Shown: positions 47,579-60,463 of the stretch, one piece after another | How the letters are laid out: the number at the start of each line of letters is the position of its first letter | Position numbering within the stretch: position 1 is the stretch's first letter | Assembly: GCA_021613535.1 (NCBI GenBank) | Contig: CP075494.1 | Coordinates: 806,001 to 870,000 of the forward strand | From: Adineta vaga | Taxonomy: Eukaryota; Rotifera | Direction: 5' to 3' | Length of the DNA: 64,000 nucleotides | Position numbers and translations under genes: made by a program | The notes under the pieces: generated by a model | What the model was told of the DNA's origin: nothing | What the model saw: only the letters and a program-made list of their open reading frames with translations | Database searches by the model: none

Positions 47579-50500
47579 ATGCCTACTCAATCAAAAGCAA
47601 GTCTACAAACGTTACCAGTTGAACTTGTTTATCGTGTTCTGGATCAACTTGATGTTCTAACTATATTCTGGTCATTACAATGTGTTTGTCAACGTTTAAA
47701 CACAATTCTCGATACTTATAAACGATATAGAGTATGTTTGAAATTTAGAAATATTTCATCCTTTACAAGTCATATGACATAGTTCATTCAATCAGTCTCC
47801 ACTGTCTCTTTAATTTAGACACTTGACACACTTTACTACTGTTGGAGAAACGGCAAGATCAACATTTCCGAGTGTCAGGTAAAGTCTCAGTTAATTAATC
47901 TATTGTTTCTTTTTGTTATTTTTCGAATATATTATAACAGAAATTATATCACAGAGAATATTAAAATTCTATAATTTTAAAATAGTCCTGCGAAGGTCTT
48001 TCTGTGATACGTTATTATCCTATTCCAATTGATGGTTGGCCTCCTCTAATTCGTTATTTGACTATGCCATTTCATCATCTGCATATTCCGATTCGTCACC
48101 TATCAGAAGTGTTACGATATAATACGGTAAGATTGACTAAATTAAATATAACTGTGACATCAGTATAATGAATCTTACAAAATCATCTATTTATAATTTA
48201 TACAGACACTAATTTCATTGAATTTGGTAAATTGTGTTATTGACAAGAAAAATGCACAATATCTAAGATCTGTATTAATACATAATAAAGTAAAATAAAT
48301 TTTTGTATTATTTCTATTGAAAGATTTGTTTTAGACACTGAAAAATCTTTATCTTCATAACAATACAATTGACAAACAAGCAATTCGTCATTTAGTAAAT
48401 GCATTGAAATCGAATTCAGTAAAAAGTTTTCCTTGTATATTTTGCATTTATTTGAGATTTTTTTAATATTTATTTAGACATTAACTAAATTAAGAATCAA
48501 TGCAATTGATACTGATGATGATCGTATGGAATATACTTTATTAGATTGTTTAATCGATGTTTTCGAACATAATTTGGTATATTTACTTTTTTTTCATTCT
48601 CAACTTGATAATATTCATATTATTTCTACTAGACAATCGAAGAATTAAACATTTATCCTTGGTTTCGCAATGATATTGCTGAAAAATTACGACAATTAGT
48701 TCAGATTAAACATGGACAAATAGTAGAAAAGATATTTCGAATCAAAATTTCATATATTATTTTATATTTGATGATAGACATCGACTGAATTGGATCTCAA
48801 TTCAATGCATCTAAGTGGAAGAGCAGTACAAGATATAACCAATGTATTAGAAAAAAAAATCAAATAAACTCTTGCCTTATCTTCTAATTCTCATGTACAT
48901 TGAATTGTCTTTTTATATAGATATTCGTTGATCTAAATCTTGTCTGGAATAAATTTAGTTTTCAAGGTATTAAATATTTAAGCGGTGTATTAGAACGAAA
49001 TCAAGTAAGATGCAATATTAATTCATCTTTTTTTTTCAACAAATCTTTTTTTATCAAATGTAGACACTTGTTACATTGAATTTGGATAATAATAAAATAA
49101 ATGCTGATGATGTATGGTATTTATCGAATGCATTGAAAAGAAATAAAGTAGGGATCATCTATATAAGGTAAATCTTTGTTATAAATCAATTTTAGACACT
49201 TAGTTACTTGAGTCTTAATTATAACGAAATTGGCAATAATGGTGCTCGACATTTAGCAGAATTATTAAAAATAAATAATGTTAGATTAATTAAATTCTCT
49301 GTTATTTTACATTTATATGATTTCTCTTTAGACACTTACTTATTTAAGTCTCTTTTGCAATAATATTACTAATCAAGGTCATTTATATTTAATAAATGCT
49401 CTTCAATATAATAGGGTAAATAGTTTATATGATTTCTTTTGAATTGACATATATCTCATTTAGACATTAACGGAATTATTACTAAATAATGATTCATATT
49501 GTCGTTTGAAAAAGCCATTAATCGATAAAATTCGTCAAATAAACGTATTTGACAATTTCGTTTAATGAACGTATATTCTTCTAGTTGAATCATTTATCTA
49601 GACACTTACTACGATAGATTTGAGTAAAAGTGAAATATCTGATTTCCTTATGGGATTATTTATTATTGCAATGAAAAATAGTTCGGTAAGAGTAATTATT
49701 CGATTAATCGATTTTAAATAAGAACAATAGTTGAAAGAATTTTTGTCTGATATTTTAATAATAGATATTAATTGATTTGAATCTTGAAGGAAATAATATC
49801 GATAATCGTAATGCACAATATTTAAGTAATATGATCAAAGAAAATAAAGTAAAATCGATTTTCTACGTCTTGTTTTTTCTTATTATTGTCTCAATTGAAT
49901 TCAGACACTTCAAATATTAAATCTTCGAAATAATCGGATGTGTAAGATTGGTACAGAATATTTAGCTGAAGCATTAAAAATCAATTCAGTAAAATTAATT
50001 TTCTATTTTGCCTTAATATTTATATATTTTATTGAAAATAGACACTTCAAATATTAAATCTTCAAGAGAATGGAATTGGAGATGATGGTGCAGAATATTT
50101 AGCTGATTCATTAAAAATTAATATAGTATAAAAATCAATTGTTCTATTTCTTCTATTTTCATTTTACTGAAAACAGACGCTTCAAATATTATATCTTCAA
50201 AATAATCGAATCTCTGATAATGGTGCAAAACATTTAGTTGCAGCGTTAGAAATAAATAAAGTAAATGAATTTTTCTCTCGGTCTATATCATATATATATA
50301 TGTCCTTTTCTTGAAAATAGTCACTCATTATATTGAATCTTACAGATAATAAGATTGATAAGGAAAAAGAATATTATTTATTAAATTGTATAATATTTAG
50401 AAACTGAAAGAACTTTATATCAACAACGACAGAAATCTTGTTGAAATATCAAAATTGTTAATTAATGCAAGAAATCAAATGAAAGTAAAATAAACACTTT

Positions 50501-52837
50501 CTAACGACTTTTTTATATTGTTTAATTAAAGACATTTGCATCAGACATCGATCTCAGTAACAAGTCACTTTGCAATACAGATATACGAGTGTTAGCAGAT
50601 GAATTACGAACTAATACTGTAGGATTGACTTATTATATTGATCTAAATAAATCTATGATATATTTAGACACTTGAAATACTTAATCTTTCTAATAATAAA
50701 ATTGATTTGAAAGGTGTAGAATATTTAGGTGATGCATTAAAAACAAATACAGTAAGAGAATTTTCTATTCTATTTCATCATTTTTTATGTTTTACTGGAA
50801 ATAGACACTGAAAATATTGAATCTTACAGCTAATAAGATTGATAACGAAGGAGAATATTATTTATTAAATTGTATACTTCATAATACAGTAAGATAAATA
50901 TGTTATTTAATCTATAGTTTCTGTATCAATAAAATTTAGACATTAAAAAAATTGTTTGTTAATAATGATAGAAATCTTGTTGAAAGATCAAAATTGTTAA
51001 TTAATGCAAGAAATCAAATGAAAGTAAAATAAATACTTTCTAACGACTTTTTCTTATATTGTTCAATTAAAGACATCTACGAGTATCGATCTTAGTAACA
51101 AATCACTTTACAATGCAGATATACGAGTGTTAGCAGATGAATTACGATCTAATACTGTATAATTGACTTATTACATCTTTTTCATTGATTTTTGTTCAAA
51201 TGAATATGTGATAGACACTTACTATCCTAAATCTTGCTCAAAATAAGTTCAGCGAAGGTGGTTTAAGATATCTCTGTTGGGCATTGAAAAAAAATCGAGT
51301 AAAATAAAATTTCATTTTCTAATTTAATATAAATTCATTCAATTCAGACACTTTTAATATTAAATATCGAAGAGAATCAATTCAAGGATTATTATATGGA
51401 GAGTTCTTGGAGATTTTATAAAACAAATAGAGTAATATTATTTAACAATCAATCAAACTCAACATATTGAGATCATTCATTTTAGATATGTACAATATTT
51501 TTCTGGAATTATGATCAACAAAATAATTGTCATTTATTATCATCTATAAATGAATTTGATGTAAGATAGATGCTTTATTTATTATATTTATATTATGAAT
51601 TATTATTATAGAATACATTAGATTTTCCAAATAATCAAATGATGAGTGTCGGTGATATGTACGATATTTGTCATCAATTACCATTTTTAGAAGTAAAATT
51701 TGATTATTTAATTATTTAATTTAAATGGATGTCTGTTTAGAGAGTAACAACATTAAATTTTCAAAATTGTCAAATAACTGATGAAGGATTTAAATATTTA
51801 ATTAATATATTAAGAATTAATCGAGTAATTTTCGTAATAGATTGAATTATTCTTTCTACATAAATCTTTTTAGACAATTCTTACGATTAATTTACAAAAT
51901 AATTTAATAACCGATCGATATACGTGTATCTCACCTTTAGCTTATGCTTTAGCACATAATCAAGTGAGTTTTAATAAGAAAATATCTCAAAATCTTTATT
52001 TATAATGAGATTTAGACATTGAAAACATTAAATTTGGAAGGAAATGATATATCGAATGAAAAGACACATCTTCTCGCTGATTGTATACGACAAACTACAG
52101 TAAATAAAACCAATTATTTACATTTTTTTAATTTAATTTTCCTTGAAATATAGCCACTTATTGGATTAACATTCGAAAGAAATGCTATTATTGATCAAGA
52201 GTTACAAGAATTAATTGATTCATTACAAAATCATAGAACAACATGGAATCTTCAAGATAAAAGAATAGACGTACGGGCTTTACGTATTATAATAAAAGCA
52301 CTTCGCAATAATAAAGTAAGTGAAATATTTTTCTTTCTTTAATTTATATGCTTTAATACAGAGAGTTACTGAATTGAATCTTTCAAACAATGGAATTAGT
52401 AATAAAGGTGCGCAAATGATTGCTCATATGTTACGAAATAATAAAGTATGATTATAGAATGATTCATGTGTATGGATGCATATATAAGATCTCATTTTAG
52501 ACACTTGTGATAATCAATCTTCAACAAAATCGAATTGGTGATATAGGAGTGAAGTGTTTAGCAAAAGTTTTAGAAAAAAATCAAGTAAAGATTAGAATAT
52601 GATAATTATTCATCTTTTTAATATTGAATTCAGATATTAACACGTCTTGATCTTGGATCGAATCGTATTACTGATCAAGGTGAACTAGATTTAGTAAAGA
52701 GTTTACAAAGAAATCAAGTAAAATCTATTTATTTTGTTATTAATCTTATAGTTTTTGTATAGACATGTCAAGTGTTGAATTTAAGTGGAAATAACATTAA
52801 GGATAATGATTTGATCAGACATATTAATCAAATATGA
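47579..52837 (+). CDS. F-box/LRR (ribonuclease-inhibitor type) protein, about 37 exons, mostly one LRR per exon
   Basis: Exon 1 (47579-47731) encodes an F-box (LQTLPVELVYRVLDQLDVLT...CQRLN). Exons 47819-47878 and 47986-48126 follow. From 48206 on, nearly every exon is about 84 nt, phase 0, starts ACACTT/ACATTA (T-L) and ends at AAT-x-x|GTAAA. Each encodes one 28-residue LRR of type TLxxLNLxxNxIxxxGAxxLAxALKxN. One exon (about 52155-52316) is double. Introns are 45-65 bp. Predicted product is over 1000 aa, presumably a substrate-recognition subunit of an SCF ubiquitin ligase (family knowledge). Oddities: the exon from 48778 has a run of nine A and no normal donor (GTATTAG at 48844 could substitute), and the exon from 50321 has lost its donor and next acceptor, reading into a stop. 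Exons at 50321-50623 and 50806-51159 are tandem duplicates. Confidence 0.75.
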
Positions 52838-52991
52838 GAACGATAAAACTTTTTTGATCAATTGAAGTTTTATCCAATTCACTTTTGGTTATTAATACAT
52901 TTTTTTATTCTATAGTAAATAAGAAATACAAACAAATAGATATTGAAGAAGTTCTAATTAAATGTCTGTTTGAAATACATGTTGAATATTT

Positions 52992-53617
52992 CTAATCTAT
53001 TAATGTTGCATATTCTTCAAGACGAATTTCTTGAATTTCAGGCATTTGAGTTAAGTCTTCAATAAGAATTTTTGTTGCATTTTTCAGATGTATCAGATTA
53101 CTTATCCAAAAATATTGTGGTTCTCCTTCATAATCTTGAGATCGTTTACGTAGAAAATCACGAATAGGTTTTTGTGATCTATCAGCATGTTGCGTTAAGT
53201 ATTGTACTAAGAGTGTCGCTCGCGTCTCACGATCTAGTTTATCATAATCTTTGGGAAGTTCTTTCAATGGATCTATTGGATCTAAGACTCTAATCATAAT
53301 AGTAGCATGATTATTGTTTTCTAAATAATTTTGTAGTTTATTATTTATTTTCCCATTGCTCTTATCTGGAATAATTAATGATGAACCATTTTGATCTTTC
53401 AAAGAATCTATGAAAATAAACAAATATTTATATTAATTTAATTCATCTTCATCTTATAGAAATTATAGATCAACTCAATAATTCACAATAGTATTCATTA
53501 TTAGTAGAAGTTCTGGTAATAAAAAAGCGACCGAATCATACCATTTAATGTTCGACCATTCGCGACAACAATTTCATATAGAAACATGATCGAGACGATT
53601 GTGTTGATATTGACCAT
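52992..53617 (-). CDS. Orphan protease prodomain (bacillopeptidase F-like N-terminus)
   Basis: Exons 53542-53617 (signal peptide, MVNINTIVSIMFLYEIVVA) and 52992-53407 join in phase 1 to 163 aa. The body, with ATIMIRVLDPIDP, DRETRATLLVQYL, FLRKRSQDY and YFWISNLIHLKNATKILIED, ending IQEIRLEEYATLID, resembles the inhibitory prodomain of subtilisin-like peptidases. The frame stops where the catalytic domain would begin, and no catalytic Asp/His/Ser segment lies in the following kilobase of this strand. It is either a truncated gene or a free-standing propeptide inhibitor. Confidence 0.55.
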
Positions 53618-54342
53618 TTGTTTATAATCACTATTCGATAAATGGAGCTGGATATATATAAATAATCGAGAGAAAATTGACAAATGTGATTTAGAAGTTA
53701 TGCACTGTCATCTATATATACGATACGATCACAATGAAGAAGAAATGTATAACTTTTTCCCTTGTCTGTGTCATGAGTCACTTTTCCCTTGTCTATGTCA
53801 TGAGTCAATTTTTTCGTTCTCTATGTCCCACTTTCCCTTGTTATGAAGGATATATGAGGACCAATAAAAAATCATCCTTTACGCCGATGAGATTTATTAA
53901 TAGAAATTTTAGTCTCAATCTATCTCATATGACATATGAATCAGTAGAAAATTCTACTTCAGATCTATTCCATCCTTGATTTTATTTCAATCTGTTTTTC
54001 TCCTTAAATAACTTGAGGTTGAGAGTATGAATGAGAAAGTAATACTCATTCTTAGAATACAATGAATTTATGATAAAGAAACAATAACTTTTGGTATATT
54101 TTTATTATTTAGAAAAGATATGTGTTCATTAATCGATGACATACATCACAATTTTCTTTCAGAAAGAAAAAGAGAATAACAGCAAATTCAGAAATAATGT
54201 AACACATCATTAATATGTCATGTAATGACATCGTATTGAACTTTCTATGTTTTTTACAATCTTTGCGATAGTCACTTTCGAAACAATAGATAAGCTAGTC
54301 TTTTATTTTTATATATTCTTTTGTTTTAAAAACGAAGGTACG
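53618..54342. other. Intergenic; short tandem duplication and a degenerate palindrome arm
   Basis: CTTTTCCCTTGTCTATGTCATGAG-type units repeat two to three times around 53755-53840. A degenerate palindrome (CTTGAGGTTGAGAGTATGAA) lies near 54011. The overlapping open frame at 53734-53979 is read through the repeat and is not called. Confidence 0.4.
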
Positions 54343-54924
54343 ATGACAAAAGAAACTGACCACAAATTACAAGAAGAATCTCGTAGTTATCAACGTATAG
54401 ACTTGGACCATTAAGGATAGTTTCGATTATTCTAACAATTCTTATATTAGCATTAGCTTTTTTCAATCGATTATCAATAAAGTAATCGAAACAATGTATC
54501 ATTGGAAAATCATATTAGTTTTACTTTACAACTTTTATTTCTTGATATTTTTCTGTTGTTTATAGCTATTTGTGCAGTAATTCGACGGCGTACATCGACT
54601 AGTGCTATTAATTCAATGGATCCAAGAGAAGAAATATTAGTTGAACAACGACAACGTATTTTACAAAATACATTAGAACAATTATTAATTCAATTAAGTC
54701 TTTCATTAGTTTTATGTACTATATTAAAATCAAATGAATTTATTCTTTTACCTATTTATACAATTCTATTCATAATCGGTCGATTTACATTTGCTCTTGG
54801 ATATCCAAATTATCGATCATTTGGAATGACAATGAATATTGCTAGTGCTATTCTTATAATAGTATTAATTAATTATTGTTTATTTGTCGAACGAAGTCTT
54901 TTTCAATATATAAAATTCAAATAA
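54343..54924 (+). pseudogene. MAPEG-like membrane protein with two frameshifts
   Basis: Three overlapping frames carry one protein: MTKETDHKLQEESRSYQR (frame 1), LGPLRIVSIILTILILALAF (frame 2), then from about 54480 NVSLENHISFTLQLLF...EEILVEQRQRILQNTLEQLL...GYPNYRSFGMTMN (frame 3), with stop at 54924. The third part carries the MAPEG-type pattern of four helices with N-T-L-E-Q and R-x-x-Y. No introns bridge the frame changes (near 54395 and 54480), so it is probably inactive, unless these are sequencing indels. Confidence 0.6.
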
Positions 54925-55788
54925 AAGTTTAGTTTTTCATTTTCATTCATAACAGAAAAAGAATTTATTTCTATTCATTAACCCGTTAAGTTCCATAGTA
55001 GTATTTTTGCTACACATGCTTTATAAAAACTTGCATAAGTTTTGTAGTTAATAAACACAAGAGATAAACTATCAATTGACATATGGTAAAATTCAATGAA
55101 GTTAAACACAGTAAACTAAGAGCATAGTTATCGGAGTTCTTCGTACCATATGCTCTCCGTCTAGAACGAGCTAATTTCGGACTCAAACGATTAAATTGCG
55201 ACGACATTTGCTTTTTCTTTCTATGATAACATTCGCCTTATAGAAATTCATAATTAATTTCAGAAGTTTTTCAGCCAACGATCCAAGACATATCTTAGAC
55301 AATCGAAGCGCTTTTTCATTTTTAAAGGCGAGATGAAAAGCAGATATTTTATATTCATCTTGAGGGTGTGAGTGAAGGTGTAAAACGTTCACCGCACCTA
55401 CACCCTCACGATCTGGTATTTTCCTTTGATCTTTCGTTCTACACATATATGGTATACTACCTCGATTCTTTTTTGTTCATGAAAGAGAAAAACGAATAAC
55501 ATATAGTATCCACATAATTTTAAATAAATCATCATTTGTTTCTAACTATCAAACTCAATTCTTTCGATCATACAAGAATTGCTGTAACAATATTGCTTCG
55601 TCAAAGGAACGAAACATAAGATTAATTACTGACGATGGCAATGAACGATGAATTTATTATTGAAAAACTAGAAATGTGCAATGTTTTCTTTTTTCATTTG
55701 AGTTTCAGAAAAAAGAGGGAAATACGAAGAATGGGTAGCAAGGTGTCATATGTTATTGTTCTGTGGATGATCTTGTTGGCTTATATCA
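54925..55788. other. Intergenic, contains one palindromic element
   Basis: Apart from the element at 55359-55410, only short unsupported frames are visible, including 55635-55853 (+), which overlaps the end of the GPCR relic. Confidence 0.4.
55359..55410. repeat. TGTGGG-type palindromic element, copy 16
   Basis: CTTGAGGGTGTGAGTGAAGG arm and CACCGCACCTACACCCTCAC arm with a 9-bp core; 52 bp. Confidence 0.75.
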
Positions 55789-56831
55789 CTATTGAATACG
55801 ATTCATTTGTATATTGTTCTGCAACGATGAATTTTGAAGTGTTTGAACATTAGCTGCATGCACGAGATTTTGATCGTAAGGCAAGCATCGTCTAACAATT
55901 TTCAAGATTTCTTTTCGAAAAATGCTGCCAGTTAATGTAAACATATAAAAGCTAGTTGAATGAGCAAAATATGACAGCACACCTGCTATTCTACCAGCTG
56001 AATTTTCTTGAACAACTCGAAGTGTATCCTTAACCATATTGTTAGTGAATAATACATAAATTTGAAAAACTGAATTCGCTCCACTGCAGATTATAATTAC
56101 AAATACTTGAGCGGATAACATACGTAGAAGTTCAACATTTGTTCGTGAAGTAATTCGATTATGGTTAACATTTTGTGGAATGATACGTTGACGTAAATGA
56201 ATATTTCTCAGTGTGAGACAACCAAAAATAATCATTACCAACGATGGAAAAAATGAATAAAAAAGTAAATGCCATATTGTAATGAATGTTGAATAAGTAC
56301 TATCTTGAATACTACATGAATATACTATAATTCCGGATGGCCGTTGTATTTGTATTAAATTATAGAATATAATCATATGACAATATAAAATAGGAATTAT
56401 AATACAAATGAATCCAACTGATAATTTTGCAACTTTTAATGAACTCATACGACGTATAGATGTATTATGTGAACTATGAAGATATCGATCAATACATGCC
56501 ATAGAAATTAACCAACATGATATTGCACGTGTGAAATAAAAAATAAAAAATTGTATTTTACACTACTCAGCATTGTAAGCAGCTAGATCTATACTAAAAT
56601 TGTTCCAAACTAAGCGAATAGGAAGTATAACCAATATAACAAACAAATTGAAAAATGTTGATGATAAAAAAAAATTGAACATGGTATTCCACGCAATGAT
56701 GGACGAGTAAAAACAAAAATATTGAAAGTAAGACCAATTACACCTAACGTAAAACTAACAAAATACAAAATGCAAACAACGACTGTTGTTATTGTATTTA
56801 TTTGTTGAACAATTTGATCAATAGATGACAT
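55789..56831 (-). pseudogene. Broken rhodopsin-like GPCR
   Basis: ATG 56831 starts MSSIDQIVQQINTITT and runs through TM1 (GVIGLTFNIFVF). A frameshift in a T-run after PCSIFF (near 56665) breaks the frame, but LSSTFFNLFVILVILPIRLV continues in the next frame. An in-frame TAG follows NAE (near 56565). Then an intact stretch runs from ACIDRYLHSS (DRY motif) through TM4-TM7 (SFYMFTLTGSIFRKE) to the stop at 55789. Two lesions make this a pseudogene; the remaining sequence is well conserved, so loss is recent or due to assembly error. Confidence 0.75.
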
Positions 56832-57385
56832 GTTAACTATTGAATAATATGATCTTTTGATTTCAATCTAAATATGAAAAGAAGAGTAACTTAATCAAAA
56901 GTCGTCTCGCCTTTATTTCTAAACTGATCTTCGTAATTCACTTACAACAAGTAAATTAAAATGTGAATATCTTATGAACATACCTAAGAATTATATAATA
57001 AAATTTTTTTTATAATAATTAGCGGAAGAAATTGCGCTGTCTTGAGGATAAATAAGGCTGCGAGCATGTAATAAAGACAACATTAATTGCCATCACAGAT
57101 ATTTATATGGCTTAGATTAATAATCTCTCTTCATGAAAGAACACTCATATCATTGAATTGTTTATCGAAACTATCAGTTAAAATCGTTGTTTTTTTGCTA
57201 ATATATCGCTACTATTCATGAAAGAAATCTGATTCTAACATGTTCTAAGAATTTATACTAAATTTGTCATTATACGGTAATACTATAACGAATGATTAGT
57301 TATTTATAATATCATCTTGAATTGAAAATAACTTATCTGTACATATAATTTCCTTTTCTGAAAGAATAAAGGGTTTTACAGTGTT
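56832..57385. other. Upstream of the GPCR relic, no gene seen
   Basis: AT-rich without a supported frame. Confidence 0.35.
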
Positions 57386-57437
57386 AGAGAGTGTGGATGA
57401 AGATACAGTAAAAACCAACCTCACCCACACCCTCAAA
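57386..57437. repeat. TGTGGG-type palindromic element, copy 17 (diverged left arm)
   Basis: Weak left arm AGAGAGTGTGGATGAAGATA, strong right arm CCTCACCCACACCCTCAAAG. Confidence 0.5.
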
Positions 57438-57521
57438 GAAAAAGCATAAACACCGGTGTCAACAGCATTTGTCAAAAAACATCGACTATATCGAGAATTT
57501 TCATGACAGATTTATGAGATT

Positions 57522-59228
57522 TTATCTTCGACGATAATTTTTCTTTCGATGCCATCGATTATCCACACAAAGTTGAATCGGTGATAACGGTTCAGAGCTT
57601 ACTTTTGATGATTGATTTTTCTTGATATTCTTAGTTTCTTTTCTTATTGTCCATAGGTTAATTAATTTTTCTTCGATCTTATCAATAGGAATTGAATTCG
57701 TCGTTGATTTGTTTTTATTTGTGATCAATAAGTAAATTTTATTGGATTTGTCTTTATCTTATATTTTAGCGAGTTTCTTTTTAATTTTCCTTGCAGAAGA
57801 ATAATTCATAATTTATATATTAATATTATATTGATTCTGTAAATTACGTAAATGTTGACCATTTTTTCCAATGAAATAACCAAGTTTTCTTCGGTATCTT
57901 AGAAAAGGCTTTTTCGATTCGTTTGAAAGAGATACGAGATGAAATAATTCATCATCAATAGGTTCGATATTTGCTTCTTTCCATTTTTCAATTATTTGTT
58001 CTTTGATTTCTTCAATAGGAATTTCATTTGTTATTGATTTGTCTTTTTTTGTAAGAAATAAATAAACAATCTCTGAATTATTTTCTTGAATTTCAATAAG
58101 TTTTTGAAAATATTTTTGATTAGAAGATTGATTATTGATAATATGTAAACGAATATTATATTTATCTTCTAAACTTCGTAAATTTTCTCCTTTTTTTCCG
58201 ATAAAACGACCAATTCTTGCACGACGTTCTCGAAAATCTGTTTCTAGTTCAAATGAAAGCGCCAAATCATAAGAAGATTTCAGTACTTTTGATTGAATTT
58301 CTTCACATATATTAATCAATACATTGATATCGATAATATTCAAACCTAAAATAAGGATAAATGTAATCATTTATTTTCAGAATAGAATATTTACCTGTTT
58401 TTCCATTACATGAACAACATCGTTTAGGTAATTCATAATAAATTTCTTTTGTATAACTCTTTCCACGTCGAATTAAATTAATCGCAGGTATCACTCGCTT
58501 CTCGTACAACTTAAATGTTACTGGATAAAGAGAACATACCTTTTAAGATTTCGTTTAGATCATATTCTTGATTGGCCGATGTATTTTGATAACGTGTACC
58601 TCTCGATGCGATCCGCATGTGAGGAATAGATGTGGTTTTCACGGTAGATGTTGCGTTTTTATTTATATCCTCATTATCACTTGTTGACTCTGAGTTGTGT
58701 GATTCTTCATCATCTGTTGGATCATTTAAATATTGATTATTTTCATTTTTTTCTTCTTCTTCTTCCGTTGACCAAAATCTAAATATGTTTAGATAAAAAA
58801 TATTCGATTGTTAATTTTGATAATTTAACAAACCTGTTCATATTTGATGAAAATCGAAATTTCAATGTGAAATCTATCGACATGACAATATCTTCACACA
58901 TTTCTCGTAGAATATTAAGATTGATAGTTTTGAATCCTTAATATATAAACTATATCAAGATGTTATGAATTAATTAGTTCTATTTACCTGTTTTTCCTTT
59001 ACATGAACAACATCGTTTTGGTAATTCTTGATAAACATTATTAGTAAACTTATTTTCACCACGAAGTCGATTAATAGTCGTATGAAAATTAGATAAATTC
59101 TTACGAGAATGTACAATACAATCGTTAGTTGCCATTCGAATTGTAATATTCACTGAAAAATGACTCGCGAAATCTCTATTTAAATACAAAATATCATCAT
59201 ATAATAAAAGTAAAGAGAAAAATACCAT
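57522..59228 (-). CDS. KH-domain protein with two RCCSC motifs; 3' part interrupted by stops
   Basis: Five exons (58988-59228, 58834-58936, 58540-58778, 58395-58520, 57813-58345) keep frame to a 413-aa product. Two units repeat: ELPKRCCSCKGKTG followed by helix, and ELPKRCCSCNGKTG followed by a KH domain with RFIGKKGENLRSLEDKYNIRL (G-K-K-G loop, RNA-binding in the family). Between them lies an acidic linker (STEEEEEKNENN). A second KH loop (FIGKNGQHLRNLQ) starts, but the frame stops at 57813. In the same frame the sequence continues through two stops to YLLITNKNKSTTNS...IDKIEEKLINLW and ends at 57522, so the second KH domain has been truncated by nonsense changes. Likely RNA-binding, intracellular. 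Confidence 0.65.
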
Positions 59229-60463
59229 GTATATGAGTAAAAGGAAAAAAAATGTCTTCAGTTGTGTAGTATTTGTTTTGATTCTAAAAAACGAATATTT
59301 AGTATAATATTATAAAACAATCGTTGATTTCTGATTTAAATAATCACATAAACTTGAAAACTAACGTAATAATTATAACCTAAAACAATGAATGTCATTG
59401 ATATACATAATTTAAATGTTCTCATAGTATTAACTTACATTTCGATCATACATAGAGTAAAAAAAGAAGGTCATGAGGGGTTATGGTAATATTATGTTTC
59501 AATGGTTAGAACGAATACAATGTTATGATAAACCATCACTTTCGGACCTCCGTATATTATTTGAAAAGAACTGTATGTTAAGTTGAAATCGAATTGATAT
59601 GGTGCAATAACTATTCGTCAGAGGACGAACGCAAAATTTATCAATATTATATGGGAAAATTTCCACGTAATTACTTTGTGAAATAAAAACGAAGAAAAGA
59701 AATATACTGAAATTGTTTTTCTATAAGTCAGAAAGACTGCGAACGAACAGACATATTAAGAGTGGGAGTGTTTGAATCCAGAAATTGAATTTATTTATTT
59801 ATTTTCTTATACATTAATCTACACCGTCATCTACGTAAATACTATTACAGGTGTTTTAGAAACATGAATTCCATATTGTGCAGAATTCTCATGATTAGGT
59901 CTGCTTCTCATCGTTAGTATTCCCATGAAATTTAAAACATTTCAGCAAATAACTTCATCGCTGATCTCATTCGTCTCCTTCTAACTGTGAAAATCACATG
60001 AATGCTCTTTTTAAGAGTAATGATCTTTCCATTCATCAGTTTTAGAGATACTCCATACTTGATTCGTGAATTTTATTACCCTCAATTTGTCATTGGTCAA
60101 TTTTATCAATTGCATAGTATTTGTTTTTCTACTCGATCTTTGATTTTAAAACAGACCATCACCCATGCTTTTTTCAGTTAAATTGATTTATAAAAAAATG
60201 GTCAAACATCTCAATGAACATTTTGAGTATTGATACAACTCTGTTGGCCAAAGTCAAAGGAAAAACACAATCTGTTGATTATTCAATGCAAATAGAAAGA
60301 CATTTATTTTTCGTTCTTCAACAAATAACTCCGAATAAAACGCTTATCATTTGTTGTCATATGACCATTACAAGTATTTTTATGTGTGTTATAGCTATAC
60401 AAAAACTCGATTTCTATGTCAATATTTTCTCTAACATGTTCCACGAATGTATTTCTAGATATA
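59229..60463. other. Intergenic, no supported gene
   Basis: AT-rich. A short frame at 60214-60528 overlaps the start of the secreted protein in another frame and is not called. An isolated AGAGTGGGAGTGTTTGAA near 59759 is too weak to assign to the palindrome family. Confidence 0.4.

Noticed and set aside
53734-53979. Open frame with repeated SLVCVMSHF-type peptide
   Set aside because: Produced by a short tandem DNA duplication, not by a conserved protein.
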